This document shows, in pieces, positions 43,533 to 52,740 of a DNA stretch of 64,000 bases. The first letter of the stretch is position 1, and each line of letters opens with the position of its first letter. Both the position numbers and the translations under genes were made by a program. The DNA comes from Kibdelosporangium banguiense (GTDB taxonomy: Bacteria > Actinomycetota > Actinomycetes > Mycobacteriales > Pseudonocardiaceae): the NCBI RefSeq assembly GCF_017876405.1, contig NZ_JAGINW010000001.1:7267203-7331202 (forward strand), read 5' to 3'. Below the pieces are notes generated by a model. That model was not told the origin of the DNA, made no database searches, and was given only the letters and a program-made list of their open reading frames with translations.

Positions 43533-45020
43533 TTACCGGTGGCTGGCGTACCAGAAGCACGCTGCGGCAAGCGTGGCCTCCACGACTCGGTGTGGAGCGT
43601 AGAGCACCTTTCCGATCCATAGTTCAGGATGAGCCGGGCTTGTTTCCTGCCAATGCTCGTGCACGAAACGCATTCCTTTGTGCAGAGCCGGTTCGACGTA
43701 TGCGTGCGCGTCCGCGACCGTCATCAGGGCCACCAGCGCATAGCCGGTTTCTTCCAACGTGCCACCGGCCAGACCCCAGGAGCCGTCGTCATGCTGCGTG
43801 GCAAGGATCCAGTCCACGGCGGCTTCACACAGTTGCTCGTCCAGGCCATGCAGCACGGGAACGGCATGGCCTGTCGGATACAGCGGTGACAGGTGCCATT
43901 TGTCCACCCAGTAGGCGTTGTCCAGCCGCATTGACCGCAGGTGGTTCAGCACGATCTCGATCTGGCCGGCCATCCCGGCCCGGTCCAGCACCAGCGCACC
44001 GAGGACGTGCACGTTGGTGCTGACCGAGATGCCCCGCTCCAGCTCGAAGGTGACGTAGCCGTGAGGAGTCTCGAAGGCGCTCAGCACAGTGAGATCGACC
44101 GGGAAACCACAGTAGCCGAGCACGGGCAGGACCATGCCGGTGTCGTCGGCGTCCGGAGGCAGCCCGGCCGACGGACCGATCCCTTGACCGGTGATCGATG
44201 CGGCCAACCGTGCGACATGCGGCCGCAACTGGTCGGCGGGCACACCACAAAGCATGAAGGCGTTGAAGGTCCACGCGTCGTCGAAGGTACGGTACGGGTA
44301 GACGGTGGGCACACCGCCGGAGCCGGTGGCGCGCAATACAGTGTTGAAATAGTCCAGGCTGGCGGGGGATCGCAGCTGCTGGTAGGCCGCTGCGGTCGCG
44401 GCTGGCGAGCATCCGAAGGAACCGTCCGGCGCCTGCAGGCCAGGGAGCGCCGAGCGCGGCCACCGGTCACCGAATGTCTCCAGTGAGTGCACCAGGGTGG
44501 TGACGCGTTCGAATGCCTGGATGGGAACCTTCGCCATCTTGTTCGCGTGCTCGTCGAACACCCAGGAGATCTGCTCGGCCGGCAGCCGCATGCCCAGCCC
44601 GGCCGCGCGGACCAGGAGTGTGGGCACGATCAGCTCGAAACCGATGGTCTCTAGTGGGTCGTCCGGTCGCAGTGATCCGGCTGCCTGCCGGAGAAACCGC
44701 ACGCCACGGTCGATGATCTCCCGGACACCGGTGCCCGGCAGGTCGGCAGGATGGTCGCGGTCGATCTCGGCCAGTGCGACGACAGCGGCGAGGGTACAGA
44801 CGAAGCGATCGTGCGGTGCCGGGATCGTCGCACCCCAGGATCCGTCGTTGTGCTGGCTGCTCACCAGCCAGTCTATTGTGGAGGGATACAGCGGTTCGGC
44901 GCCGTCCGGTGTCCGCAGGCCGGCCAGGGCAGCGGTGTCGTACGCGCTGGTGGAAATGGATGTGATCTTGGGTTCGGGAAGAAGTTGGCGCACCCGGGAC
45001 AGGGTTTTCGGGAGCAGCAC
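43533..45020 (-). CDS. Class II diterpene cyclase (copalyl diphosphate synthase-like)
   Basis: A 495-residue beta-gamma-domain terpene cyclase. The catalytic DxDD acid is DADD at residues 290-293. QW-type repeats occur as QHNDGSWG (56-63), APDGSFG (~197) and QHDDGSWG near the C-terminus. No DDxxD class I motif is present. Bacterial relatives protonate and cyclise GGPP to labdane-type diphosphates such as ent-copalyl diphosphate. It is convergent with the NUDIX gene (three bases between stops). The stereochemistry of the product cannot be told. Confidence 0.9.
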   Translation of the reverse strand: MLLPKTLSRVRQLLPEPKITSISTSAYDTAALAGLRTPDGAEPLYPSTIDWLVSSQHNDGSWGATIPAPHDRFVCTLAAVVALAEIDRDHPADLPGTGVREIIDRGVRFLRQAAGSLRPDDPLETIGFELIVPTLLVRAAGLGMRLPAEQISWVFDEHANKMAKVPIQAFERVTTLVHSLETFGDRWPRSALPGLQAPDGSFGCSPAATAAAYQQLRSPASLDYFNTVLRATGSGGVPTVYPYRTFDDAWTFNAFMLCGVPADQLRPHVARLAASITGQGIGPSAGLPPDADDTGMVLPVLGYCGFPVDLTVLSAFETPHGYVTFELERGISVSTNVHVLGALVLDRAGMAGQIEIVLNHLRSMRLDNAYWVDKWHLSPLYPTGHAVPVLHGLDEQLCEAAVDWILATQHDDGSWGLAGGTLEETGYALVALMTVADAHAYVEPALHKGMRFVHEHWQETSPAHPELWIGKVLYAPHRVVEATLAAACFWYASHR

Positions 45021-45044
45021 GGCGGAACCTCCCTTGGCGAGGAG

Positions 45045-46271
45045 CTAGGTGATCGACACGGGCAGCTGGCGGAACCCGCGAATGGCAAGCGTGTTGCGGC
45101 GAACTGGTTTCCCGGCCTTGGCCAGCTTGGGAAAACGCTGGAAGAGCTTGGGGAAGAACACCGACCCTTCAAGCCGGGCGACGGCCGAGCCGATACAGAA
45201 GTGGGCACCGGCGCCAAAGCCGAGGTTGCGCGGCTTGGGGCGGGTGATGTCGAAGGTGTCCGGGTTCTCGAACCGGACGGGGTCCCGGTTGGCCGCCCCG
45301 AGCATCACGCTGATGGTCGAACCTTCGGCGAGCGGCGTGCCGCCGATCACGGTGTCGCGCAATACTCGGCGGTGGGCGACCTGGGCGGCGGTGTCCCAGC
45401 GGATGACCTCGTCGGTCACAGTGGACAGAACCGGATTCGCCCGCAGTACGGCGATCTGGTCCGGATGGTCCAGGAAAGTCGCCACGCCGGTGCCGATGGT
45501 CAGCGCCGACGTGTCGAGTCCCGCGAGGAACAGCAAGGCGAGTGTGGACTGCATCTCATCAACGCTGAGCCGGTCGCCGTCCTGTGCCCGTACGCCGATC
45601 AGCGCGGACACGATGTCGTTGCGAGGCGCGGCAGTGCGCTGCCTGATCAGCTCGGCGAAGTGGTCCTGGATTTCTGTGGTCGCGGTGTCCGAGGCGGCCA
45701 GGTCTTCGGCGGAAATGTCCGGATCGAGGATGCGGGCGATCCGGCCGGTCCAGTCGCGGCAGCGTTCGTTGTCCCGCGCCGACACCCCGACCAGGTCGCC
45801 CATGATCGCGACAGTCATCGGGTACGAGACGACTTTCATGAAGTCGACGACAGAACCGTTGCCGGCGGCGTCTTCCAGGCCGTCCAGTACATTGTCCACG
45901 ATGGACTCGATCTGTGGGCGCATGGTGGCGACCCGGCGTTCGCTGAACGCGCTGTTGACCAGGCCACGGACCCTGCTGTGGTCGGGCGGGTTGAGTCGCA
46001 GCATGGAAGCGAACAGATACCGTGACGTCGGACGGTCGCGCCAATCAGGGATCGCGGTGTCGGCCCATTTCGCGTCCGCTTTGCCGATATCCGAGGACAC
46101 CAGGACGCTGTCGCAGTCGTCGTGCCGCGTGACAAGGTAGTTGCCGAAGGCCTCGCTGTAGTAGACCGGCGCGATCTCGCGTAGTCGTGCGTAGCACGGG
46201 TACGGGTTCTCCTGCCCCTCTTCGGTCAGCAGTTCGGCGACGACATCTGCGGCTGTGTCAACGACCGTCAT
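45045..46271 (-). CDS. Cytochrome P450 (diterpenoid cluster)
   Basis: A 408-residue soluble bacterial P450. The I-helix reads FLAGLDTSALTIG, the ExxR pair is in DEVIRWDT, and the haem loop is FGAGAHFCIGSAVARLE with its Cys ligand. ATG 46271 gives a standard N-terminus; a longer frame to 46532 runs into the divergent gene. It lies 24 bases upstream of the diterpene cyclase on the same strand and was probably co-transcribed with it, so it should oxidise the diterpene skeleton. Confidence 0.92.
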   Translation of the reverse strand: MTVVDTAADVVAELLTEEGQENPYPCYARLREIAPVYYSEAFGNYLVTRHDDCDSVLVSSDIGKADAKWADTAIPDWRDRPTSRYLFASMLRLNPPDHSRVRGLVNSAFSERRVATMRPQIESIVDNVLDGLEDAAGNGSVVDFMKVVSYPMTVAIMGDLVGVSARDNERCRDWTGRIARILDPDISAEDLAASDTATTEIQDHFAELIRQRTAAPRNDIVSALIGVRAQDGDRLSVDEMQSTLALLFLAGLDTSALTIGTGVATFLDHPDQIAVLRANPVLSTVTDEVIRWDTAAQVAHRRVLRDTVIGGTPLAEGSTISVMLGAANRDPVRFENPDTFDITRPKPRNLGFGAGAHFCIGSAVARLEGSVFFPKLFQRFPKLAKAGKPVRRNTLAIRGFRQLPVSIT

Positions 46272-46397
46272 GACACGAAGGTAGCTTCGGTGCGGACGGA
46301 GGGCCGAAGCATCACACGCATTCGTGGACGAAGGTCTACATCTCGCCGGTCGTCGTCTGTGCCAGCCTGAATCACCGAAGCCGCCCGGAGCCCGGGA
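46272..46397. promoter_or_regulatory. Divergent promoter region between the two P450 genes
   Basis: 126 bases separate the two start codons and must contain both promoters. No convincing palindrome or -35/-10 pair stands out. Confidence 0.4.
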
Positions 46398-47624
46398 GTG
46401 CACGTGGACGTCCAGACGACCGTAGACCTGCCAGCCGTGCCGATGCCGCGCCCGTACGGCGCCGCGCCCTCCCCGGAATTTCTTGCTCTGCACGAACATC
46501 CGGTCGTACGCGTGCGCAAGCGGGCCGGCCACCCGATGTGGCTGGTGACGCGGATCGAGGACGCTAAGCGGTTGCTTACCGATCCATCGGTCGTCGTGAC
46601 GCCACCTGGTGGCGCACGCCAGTCCCGGTACGGACTTTCACCTCTGGTGACCCAGTCACTGTTCGCATTGGACGGACCCGGGCACGCGAAGCTGAGGCGG
46701 CTGGTGACTCCAGCGTTCAGCGTACGCCGCCTTGCCAGGCTCAGGCCACGGATCGAGCGGATGGTCGACGACCTGATCGACCGGATGCTCGCCGAGGGCC
46801 CGCCCGCCGACTTGCGGGCAAGCCTGTCGTCGGTGTTGCCGGTATGGGTGATCTGTGACCTGCTTGGGGTACCGCGTGCGGACGGGCCACAGTTGAGCCG
46901 GTGGACCGACTCGGCGCTGATGTCCTCCGACGAGGGCGACGGCGATCGGGCGTGGCGTGACTGGCGTGCGCTGAGCGATCACCTGGGCGTCCTGCTGGCG
47001 GCCAAGCGGGCCGAGCCGGGCGAGGACCTGCTGTCGGATCTCGTGGCAGCATTGGACGCGGATCCTGAACTGACTGAGCAGCAAGTGATCGCGCTGGCCG
47101 CCACGATGATGGTCGCCGGTCACGAGACCACAGCCGTGGTCATCGAATACGCCACTGTCGGTCTGCTGCACCATCCCGGCGAGTTCGCCCGGCTGGCCGC
47201 CGATCCGGCGCTCGTGCCCGCCGCTGTCGAGGAGATCCTCCGGCTCTACCCACCGACCGCGGGGGACGTCGGCACGGTCCGGTTCACCACAGCCGATCTG
47301 GAGGTGGCGGGGGTCCTGATCCCGGCGGGCAGCACGCTGATGTTCTCGTTCCGCGCGTTGTCGTACGCCAACGAAGGCGACCAGGACCTCGGCCGGCTGG
47401 ACATCCGCCGGACGGACACCCCGCATCTGGTCTTCAGTCACGGACCGCACCACTGCGTCGGAGCGGCGCTCGCTCGGCTGGAACTCACCGCCGTCTTCGA
47501 GCGGGTACCGGCCCGGCTGCCCGGCCTGCGCCTGGCGGTGCCGGCCGGGCACCTCAGGCCCCGCCTTCACGTGGTCAGCGGCGGCCTGGAGGAAGTGCCG
47601 CTGACCTGGGACACCACGGCGTAG
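46398..47624 (+). CDS. Cytochrome P450 (diterpenoid cluster), second
   Basis: A 408-residue P450 of the CYP105/107-like bacterial class. The I-helix is MMVAGHETTAVV, ExxR is in EEILRLYP, and the haem loop is FSHGPHHCVGAALARLEL. The start is GTG 46398. It is clearly different from the divergent P450 (for example in the I-helix), so the two probably act at different positions. It is followed by the small unknown gene after 58 bases. Confidence 0.92.
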   Translation: MHVDVQTTVDLPAVPMPRPYGAAPSPEFLALHEHPVVRVRKRAGHPMWLVTRIEDAKRLLTDPSVVVTPPGGARQSRYGLSPLVTQSLFALDGPGHAKLRRLVTPAFSVRRLARLRPRIERMVDDLIDRMLAEGPPADLRASLSSVLPVWVICDLLGVPRADGPQLSRWTDSALMSSDEGDGDRAWRDWRALSDHLGVLLAAKRAEPGEDLLSDLVAALDADPELTEQQVIALAATMMVAGHETTAVVIEYATVGLLHHPGEFARLAADPALVPAAVEEILRLYPPTAGDVGTVRFTTADLEVAGVLIPAGSTLMFSFRALSYANEGDQDLGRLDIRRTDTPHLVFSHGPHHCVGAALARLELTAVFERVPARLPGLRLAVPAGHLRPRLHVVSGGLEEVPLTWDTTA

Positions 47625-47682
47625 TGCGCCGGATTCGCCAAGTTTCGCCGATGGCCGAAGGATTCATACAAGCTGTCAGTGG

Positions 47683-48078
47683 GTGGCCGATCGGCACCTG
47701 AACATGCGCGCCGACCGCGCTTTCATCGAGTCGTGCGAGCCGGCTGATCTGCGATCCCTGATGTTCCTCGGAATCGACCCGGCTCGCCACTCGGTCCTGC
47801 TCACCAACTGGAGTGGCTTCGACGTCTACGGGGTCACGTTCGACGGGCACCGGCCCGCGTTCTTCTGCCCCACCCCGACGCCGGACAGCTTCCGCCTGCC
47901 CTGGATAGGCGTTGTCGTCAAAGGATTCGAAGAGTCCGGGTACCTGTGCACGATCTCCGTCCCGGAGCCGGTCGCCGGGGTGTTGCGCCGGCCGGAAGGG
48001 CGGGCTGTGGTGCACAGGTTCGCCGAACCTGGCGACGTCGTGCCGCCGTTGGCGAGGTCGATGCGCACTTTGGTGTGA
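47683..48078 (+). CDS. Small protein of unknown function
   Basis: A 131-residue protein starting with GTG. I do not recognise the family. It has no signal peptide or membrane segment and is rich in Pro and aromatic residues, with a hydrophobic core near FRLPWIGVVVKGFEESGYLC. It lies on the same strand between a P450 and the adenylate-forming enzyme of the diterpenoid cluster. The reading frame has the codon bias of its neighbours. A later start at 47704 (MRADRAF) is possible. Confidence 0.5.
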   Translation: MADRHLNMRADRAFIESCEPADLRSLMFLGIDPARHSVLLTNWSGFDVYGVTFDGHRPAFFCPTPTPDSFRLPWIGVVVKGFEESGYLCTISVPEPVAGVLRRPEGRAVVHRFAEPGDVVPPLARSMRTLV

Positions 48079-48190
48079 CCCGTCAATGGGACTTTCGGCT
48101 ACCCCGGCTGTGGCTGCACGGCCACTGGTGATCTGCGGGGCCGCTCCGGCACCCTGTACGCGTGCCTCGACGAGGGCGGCGGTCGGCCTC

Positions 48191-49678
48191 ATGATCTACA
48201 CCAGTCCCGTACCCGACGTCCATATCCCGGACGTGAGCCTTTCCGACCACGTCCTGGCCGAGTGCGCCCGCCGTCCGCACGGGGCGGCGCTCATTGATGG
48301 GGTCACGGGCGAGGTCCTGACGTACAGCGCACTCGACTCGGGCAGTCGGCGGGCCGCCCTTGGCCTGCTCGATGTTACTGCGCCAGGCGATGTCGTCGCG
48401 CTGATCAGCCACAACGAGCCTGCCTACGCGGTGGCATTGCACGCGGCGCTGCGGGCGGGCCTGCCCGTGGCGCCGATCAACCCGCGGCTCACGGTGGACA
48501 ACTTGATCAGGCAGTTGCGGACGGCCGGTGCCCGCGTGATCATCACTTCGGTCCAGGCGGCGGACAATGCGATCGAGGCGGCCCGGCGGGTCGGCGTCGA
48601 CCTGGTCTACGTGATGGGTGAAGCCGATTGGTGCCGGCCGTTCGGCGAGTTGCTCGCGACCCAGGACAGCAGCCTGGACGTCGGCATCGAGCCGTCGACC
48701 GCCGTAGCGATCCTGCCGCACACGACCGGTGCCGGTGGCGGCTCGAAGTGCGCGGTGCTGACCCATCGCAACCTCGTCGCGAACCTGCAGCAGCACCAAG
48801 CGGTTGCCCCGGTCACCGAGTTCGACGTGTTCTGTGCGTCGGTGCCGTTCTGTCATATGTACGGAACAACGCTCGTGCTGAACTGCGGTTTGCTCGGCGG
48901 CGCCACCGTGATTACGTTGCCGCGTTTCGAACTGAACCGGTATCTCGACGTGATCCAGCGTTACGGAGTGACTCGCGGCCATCTCGCGCCACCGATCCTG
49001 GTCGCGCTGGCGAACTCCACGGAGATGGAGCACTACGACCTCTCCTCGGTGCGTCAGGCAACATCCGCAGCCGCGCCCATCGACCCAGACGTGGTGCGTG
49101 TGGTGGAGGAACGGCTCGGCTGCCCGATCCGTCAGGGTTACGGGGCAACTGAGGCGAGCCCGGCGACACACGTGGCGTTCGACAACGAGTTCATGACGGT
49201 CCCAGCCGGAGCAGTCGGCCGTCCGTTACCGAACACGGCGTGCCGAATCGTGGATCTGCGAACCGGCGCTGATGCGGACGCCGGGGAATTATGGGTGCGC
49301 GGGCCACAGGTGATGCGGGGATATCTCGGGGAGCACGCACTGGCTGACGGCTGGTTTCGAACAGGAGACCTGGTCCGGGTGGACGCGCAGGGGATGTTCT
49401 GGATCGTGGGCCGCCTTGCGGGTCCCGCCGAGTACGCCGACGACCGTGCGCGACTGACCGGCCTTCTGCGCGCGCATCCACGCGTCGTCGACGCCACTGT
49501 CATAGGCATGCCCGGCTCGGGCGGGGAACAGCTACCGCACGCGCTGGTCGTCGCCAACGGGGGAGTCGACGCCCGGTGCCTGCTGGACTGGATCCGGCGC
49601 CAAGGTGCGCGACTGTGCTCGGTGGAGTTCGTGGACTGGTTGCCAGGCCGGGTCGCGATGAAGTCGGTGGCCACATGA
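48191..49678 (+). CDS. Adenylate-forming acyl/aryl ligase with degenerate catalytic motifs
   Basis: A 495-residue ANL-superfamily protein related to 4-coumarate/benzoate CoA ligases. The P-loop, normally TSGTTGxPKG, reads HTTGAGGGSKC. The hinge motif after GWFRTGDLVRVDAQG lacks the usual GRxKE (it reads GRLAGPAEY). The C-terminal catalytic-Lys motif PxTxxGK is altered to LPGRVAMKS and the protein ends there. It may still adenylate an acid, or only bind one. ATG 48191 is used. It overlaps the UbiA gene by ATGA, so the two may act in sequence. Confidence 0.75.
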   Translation: MIYTSPVPDVHIPDVSLSDHVLAECARRPHGAALIDGVTGEVLTYSALDSGSRRAALGLLDVTAPGDVVALISHNEPAYAVALHAALRAGLPVAPINPRLTVDNLIRQLRTAGARVIITSVQAADNAIEAARRVGVDLVYVMGEADWCRPFGELLATQDSSLDVGIEPSTAVAILPHTTGAGGGSKCAVLTHRNLVANLQQHQAVAPVTEFDVFCASVPFCHMYGTTLVLNCGLLGGATVITLPRFELNRYLDVIQRYGVTRGHLAPPILVALANSTEMEHYDLSSVRQATSAAAPIDPDVVRVVEERLGCPIRQGYGATEASPATHVAFDNEFMTVPAGAVGRPLPNTACRIVDLRTGADADAGELWVRGPQVMRGYLGEHALADGWFRTGDLVRVDAQGMFWIVGRLAGPAEYADDRARLTGLLRAHPRVVDATVIGMPGSGGEQLPHALVVANGGVDARCLLDWIRRQGARLCSVEFVDWLPGRVAMKSVAT

Positions 49679-50595
49679 CCACACGAGACCTGGTGCGGGT
49701 GCACCGCCTGGAATATCCGTTCCCAGTCATCTACCTGTGCCACGCACTGTGGGGTGCGGCGTACGCGGTGACCACACCCGCGTCCCTGCTTGCCCTTCCG
49801 GTGGTTCTCGCGATTGTCGCGAACCTGATGCCCCTGGTGACACAGAATCTGCTCAACGGGCTGCTCGATGTTGAGGCAGATACGCACACACCCGGCAAAG
49901 GCAGCATCGCCACCGCCACAGTACGTCTTGGCCGGACCCGGCTGATCCAATGGATCGTCGCGGAGGCGGCCACGGCGCTGCTGCTGGCCCTGATGGTCTC
50001 GGTCTGGGTGGGCCGACCCTTGGTAGTGATCGCCGTCGCGGCGGGAATCGTCGTCGAACTGCTGTACAACATGGAGCCCGTCCGGCTGAAACGGCGTGGC
50101 TACGCGAATCCGATCTTTCTGGGCATGCATTTCTCGCTGCTGCCCTGCATCGGGACGTTCGCGGCTGTCCGCGGCGACTTCCCAGCCTGGACCTGGCCAT
50201 TGTTCCTGGGCATCTGGATGCTGCTCGTCGGCCGGACGCTGTGGTGGTCAGTACCGGACGTGGTGGGTGACGCGGCGGCAGGCGACCGCACTCCGGCCGT
50301 ACGGTATGGAGCAGTTCGCGCGCTTGCCGTCGCTTGTGTCGTCACCGCTTGCGGATTGGCCCTGATCGGCTGGGGACTGTGGTGGCACTACGGTCCACTG
50401 TGGTCAGTCGTGGGCGTGATATCCAGCGGAGTCTTCCTGATCGACAAGCTCGGCCTGCTCCGCCGCGTCCGCCACACCCCTGGAGGAAACCTCCCGCATG
50501 ACAGGCACATGCGTGTGCACACGCTGACTCTCGTCATGGTGTCCGACATACTGCTCGTCGCCATCCCCCTGATCGCGTCGGTGACAAGCAGTTAG
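49675..50595 (+). CDS. UbiA-family prenyltransferase or UbiA-type terpene cyclase
   Basis: A 306-residue membrane protein with about eight or nine segments. The first Asp-rich motif is NGLLDVEAD (Asn61, Asp65, Asp69) and the second is DVVGDAAAGD, both needed to bind a prenyl diphosphate and Mg2+. UbiA proteins prenylate aromatic acceptors, but some act as membrane class I terpene cyclases. Because the cluster has a class II cyclase and no ordinary class I synthase, either attaching the cyclised diphosphate to an acceptor or a second cyclisation is possible. It is the last gene of the cluster. Confidence 0.82.
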   Translation: MTTRDLVRVHRLEYPFPVIYLCHALWGAAYAVTTPASLLALPVVLAIVANLMPLVTQNLLNGLLDVEADTHTPGKGSIATATVRLGRTRLIQWIVAEAATALLLALMVSVWVGRPLVVIAVAAGIVVELLYNMEPVRLKRRGYANPIFLGMHFSLLPCIGTFAAVRGDFPAWTWPLFLGIWMLLVGRTLWWSVPDVVGDAAAGDRTPAVRYGAVRALAVACVVTACGLALIGWGLWWHYGPLWSVVGVISSGVFLIDKLGLLRRVRHTPGGNLPHDRHMRVHTLTLVMVSDILLVAIPLIASVTSS

Positions 50596-50630
50596 GAATG
50601 GCCGTCGCAGCAACTGTAAGGCGCGTGGCA

Positions 50631-51569
50631 TCAGCGGGTTGGTTCGGCGAGTTTTGCGTAGGAGTCCGGACGGCGGGTTGTGAGGAAGGGGAACAACGTG
50701 AGCCAGTCCTGGCGTTGGTCGAGGTCGAGCGAGGCCACGAGGACCGCATCCGCGTCGCGGGGCGCTGATGCCAGGATCCGGCCGTAGGGGTCGGAGATGA
50801 AGGATGAGCCGTAGAAGGTGATTGTGCCTTCGTTTCCCCAGCGGTTGACGACTGCCATGAAGGTGCCGTTGGCTATGCCGTTGCCGACGATCACCTGGCG
50901 CCACAAGGGTTCGGTGTCGAAGTCGGGGTGGTCGGGCTCGGAGCCGATCGCGGTGGGATAGGCCAGCAGTTCGGCGCCGCCCAGTGAGTAGAGCCGGGCG
51001 AGTTCGGGAAACCACTGGTCCCAGCATGTCGGCAGGCCCAGGCGGGCCTCGTGGTCGCCGGGAAGCCCGACGACGGGATAAGGCTCGCCGTCGGCTGGGC
51101 CGGGCCGGAAGTAGCGGTCCTCGTAGTAACCCGCAGTGACGGGAATGTGCATTTTCCGGGTTCGGCCGAGCAAGGAACCGTCCGGGCTGACCAGGATTGC
51201 GGTGTTGTAGCCGAGGCCGTCTGGGCCGTCGGCGCGTTCGAACAGAGACGCGTGCACGGCGATGCCGTGTTCGGCTGCCGCTGCGGCCGCGAAGGCATAC
51301 GTGGGACCGGTTGTCAGGTCTTCGGCTGAGGCGGTCGCATCGGCATCGGGGATTCGGTCCGCGGGGTAGCGGGCGAGCGTGAGTTCGGAGAGGAACACGA
51401 CGTGTGCACCGGCTTCGGCAGCAGTGCGGATGCCGTCGTTCAGTACCGCCTGGTGTTCGGCGGGATCGGCGTGCCAGCGGGTCTGGACCACTCCCACGAC
51501 GAGCGGCGGACGGGTGCTGGGGTGCACTCGTGCCGGCGACTGCAGTGGTGCGGCGGTGATCAGGTGCAT
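50631..51569 (-). CDS. aguB: N-carbamoylputrescine amidase (nitrilase superfamily)
   Basis: A 312-residue carbon-nitrogen hydrolase. The triad is Glu in FLSELTLARYP, Lys in RKMHIPV and Cys in LPTCWDQWFPELAR; the CWDQWFPE block is characteristic of N-carbamoylputrescine amidases. It converts N-carbamoylputrescine to putrescine, CO2 and ammonia. ATG 51569 has GAGGAAA ahead. It lies seven bases after the agmatine deiminase gene, so the two form an operon converting agmatine to putrescine. Confidence 0.9.
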   Translation of the reverse strand: MHLITAAPLQSPARVHPSTRPPLVVGVVQTRWHADPAEHQAVLNDGIRTAAEAGAHVVFLSELTLARYPADRIPDADATASAEDLTTGPTYAFAAAAAAEHGIAVHASLFERADGPDGLGYNTAILVSPDGSLLGRTRKMHIPVTAGYYEDRYFRPGPADGEPYPVVGLPGDHEARLGLPTCWDQWFPELARLYSLGGAELLAYPTAIGSEPDHPDFDTEPLWRQVIVGNGIANGTFMAVVNRWGNEGTITFYGSSFISDPYGRILASAPRDADAVLVASLDLDQRQDWLTLFPFLTTRRPDSYAKLAEPTR

Positions 51570-51576
51570 CGTTTCC

Positions 51577-52599
51577 TCACGAAATCGCTGGCTGTTGCTG
51601 GGTGATGCAGTGGATTCCGCCGCCATTGGCGAAGATCGGCCGGGCATCGACGAGCTCCACGGTCCGGTCCGGGTAGGCGCGGCCCAGGATGTCGGCGGCC
51701 AGCGCGTCGTTGGGGTCGTCGAACGCACACAGCGCGACGACTCCGTTGGCGACGTAGTGGTTGATGTAGGAATAGTCCACGAATTCCCCGTCGGCCTCCA
51801 ACACTGTGGGCGCGGGTACTTCGACTACCTGAAGCCGTCGGCCGCGAGCGTCCATGCTTGTGGCGAGCAGTTCAATGACCTCTTTGGACACTTCGTGATC
51901 GGGGTGCGCGGGGTCTGTTTGGCCGTGCACGGCAACAACACCCGGGCGGAGGAACGTGGCCACGATGTCGACGTGCCCACGGGTGCCGAACTCGCCGTAG
52001 TCACGCGTCAGTCCTCGCGGAAGCCATAGCGCGGTGGTCGTGCCCAGGCGCGCGTGCACCTCGGCTTCGACTTGTTCCTTTGTCCAGCCAGGGTTGCGTG
52101 CGTTGTCGAGCTGCACTGTTTCGGTCAGCAGCACAGTTCCTTCGCCGTCGACGTGCAGGCCGCCGCCCTCGGTTGTCAACGCGGACGTGACGCGCGGATG
52201 ACCGGCCAGCGCGGCGACCTCGGCCGCGACATGCTTGTCACGTTCCCAACTCGCCCACGATTGCGCACCCCAGCCGTTGAACCGCCAATCGACGGCCGCG
52301 AGCCCGGTTGCCGGATCGTGGACGAAAGTCGGTCCTATATCCCGCATCCACGCGTCGTCGAGCGGTACCTCGACCACTTCGACTTCGGGCCGGACAAGCG
52401 ACCTCGCGACGCGAGCCTGCCCGCTGTCGGCGACAAGCGTGACCGGTTCATAGCGGGCTACCAGGTTGGCCACCTCGGCCCACACTCGCCGCGCTTCGGC
52501 AAGCGAGGGGGAGCCCTCGTCACCGAAAGTCTGGTTCGGTGTCGGGAACGCCATCCACGTGCGTTCGTGCGGCTCGGCTTCAGAGGGCATCCTGATCAC
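51577..52599 (-). CDS. aguA: Agmatine deiminase
   Basis: A ~340-residue pentein-fold enzyme that converts agmatine to N-carbamoylputrescine. The catalytic Cys is in GGGIHCITQQQP near the C-terminus. MPSEAEPHERTWMAFP is the conserved N-terminus, and DDAWMRDIGPTFV and TEGGGLHVDGEGT hold guanidine-binding acids. The start is probably GTG 52599 (AAGG eight bases ahead); ATG 52590 and GTG 52614 are alternatives. It is the first gene of the aguAB pair. Confidence 0.9.
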   Translation of the reverse strand: MIRMPSEAEPHERTWMAFPTPNQTFGDEGSPSLAEARRVWAEVANLVARYEPVTLVADSGQARVARSLVRPEVEVVEVPLDDAWMRDIGPTFVHDPATGLAAVDWRFNGWGAQSWASWERDKHVAAEVAALAGHPRVTSALTTEGGGLHVDGEGTVLLTETVQLDNARNPGWTKEQVEAEVHARLGTTTALWLPRGLTRDYGEFGTRGHVDIVATFLRPGVVAVHGQTDPAHPDHEVSKEVIELLATSMDARGRRLQVVEVPAPTVLEADGEFVDYSYINHYVANGVVALCAFDDPNDALAADILGRAYPDRTVELVDARPIFANGGGIHCITQQQPAIS

Positions 52600-52740
52600 T
52601 GTCAAGACCTTCACTCCACGGCCGGCGCGCAGGGTACGAGCGATATACAACAGTGCTGATTCAGTTCTGTCAAGCCTACTGTACGACGAAATCCGTTGTG
52701 AAATGGCCGTTACGGCATCGTAATCGGTTGCGTGAAGTTC
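52600..52740. promoter_or_regulatory. Intergenic region upstream of aguA
   Basis: A 141-base, AT-richer gap between the FAD oxidase stop and aguA. It contains GCCGTTACGGC (52706-52716), a near-perfect palindrome that could be an operator or part of a terminator. The aguAB promoter should lie here. Confidence 0.35.

Larger units (their letters stand above)
37686..50595. other. Putative diterpenoid biosynthetic gene cluster
   Basis: GGPP synthase, IspH, Dxs and IspG are coupled on the plus strand, with a NUDIX hydrolase. The class II diterpene cyclase and one P450 lie on the minus strand. A second P450, a small unknown protein, an adenylate-forming enzyme and a UbiA-family protein follow on the plus strand. 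This is the composition of labdane-type bacterial diterpenoid clusters with dedicated MEP-pathway genes. No class I terpene synthase with an aspartate-rich DDxxD was found. The limits are set by unrelated transport genes on the left and agmatine genes on the right. Confidence 0.8.

Noticed and set aside
46272-46532. Longer N-terminus for the minus-strand P450
   Set aside because: It would run into the coding start of the divergent P450. ATG 46271 gives a normal P450 N-terminus.
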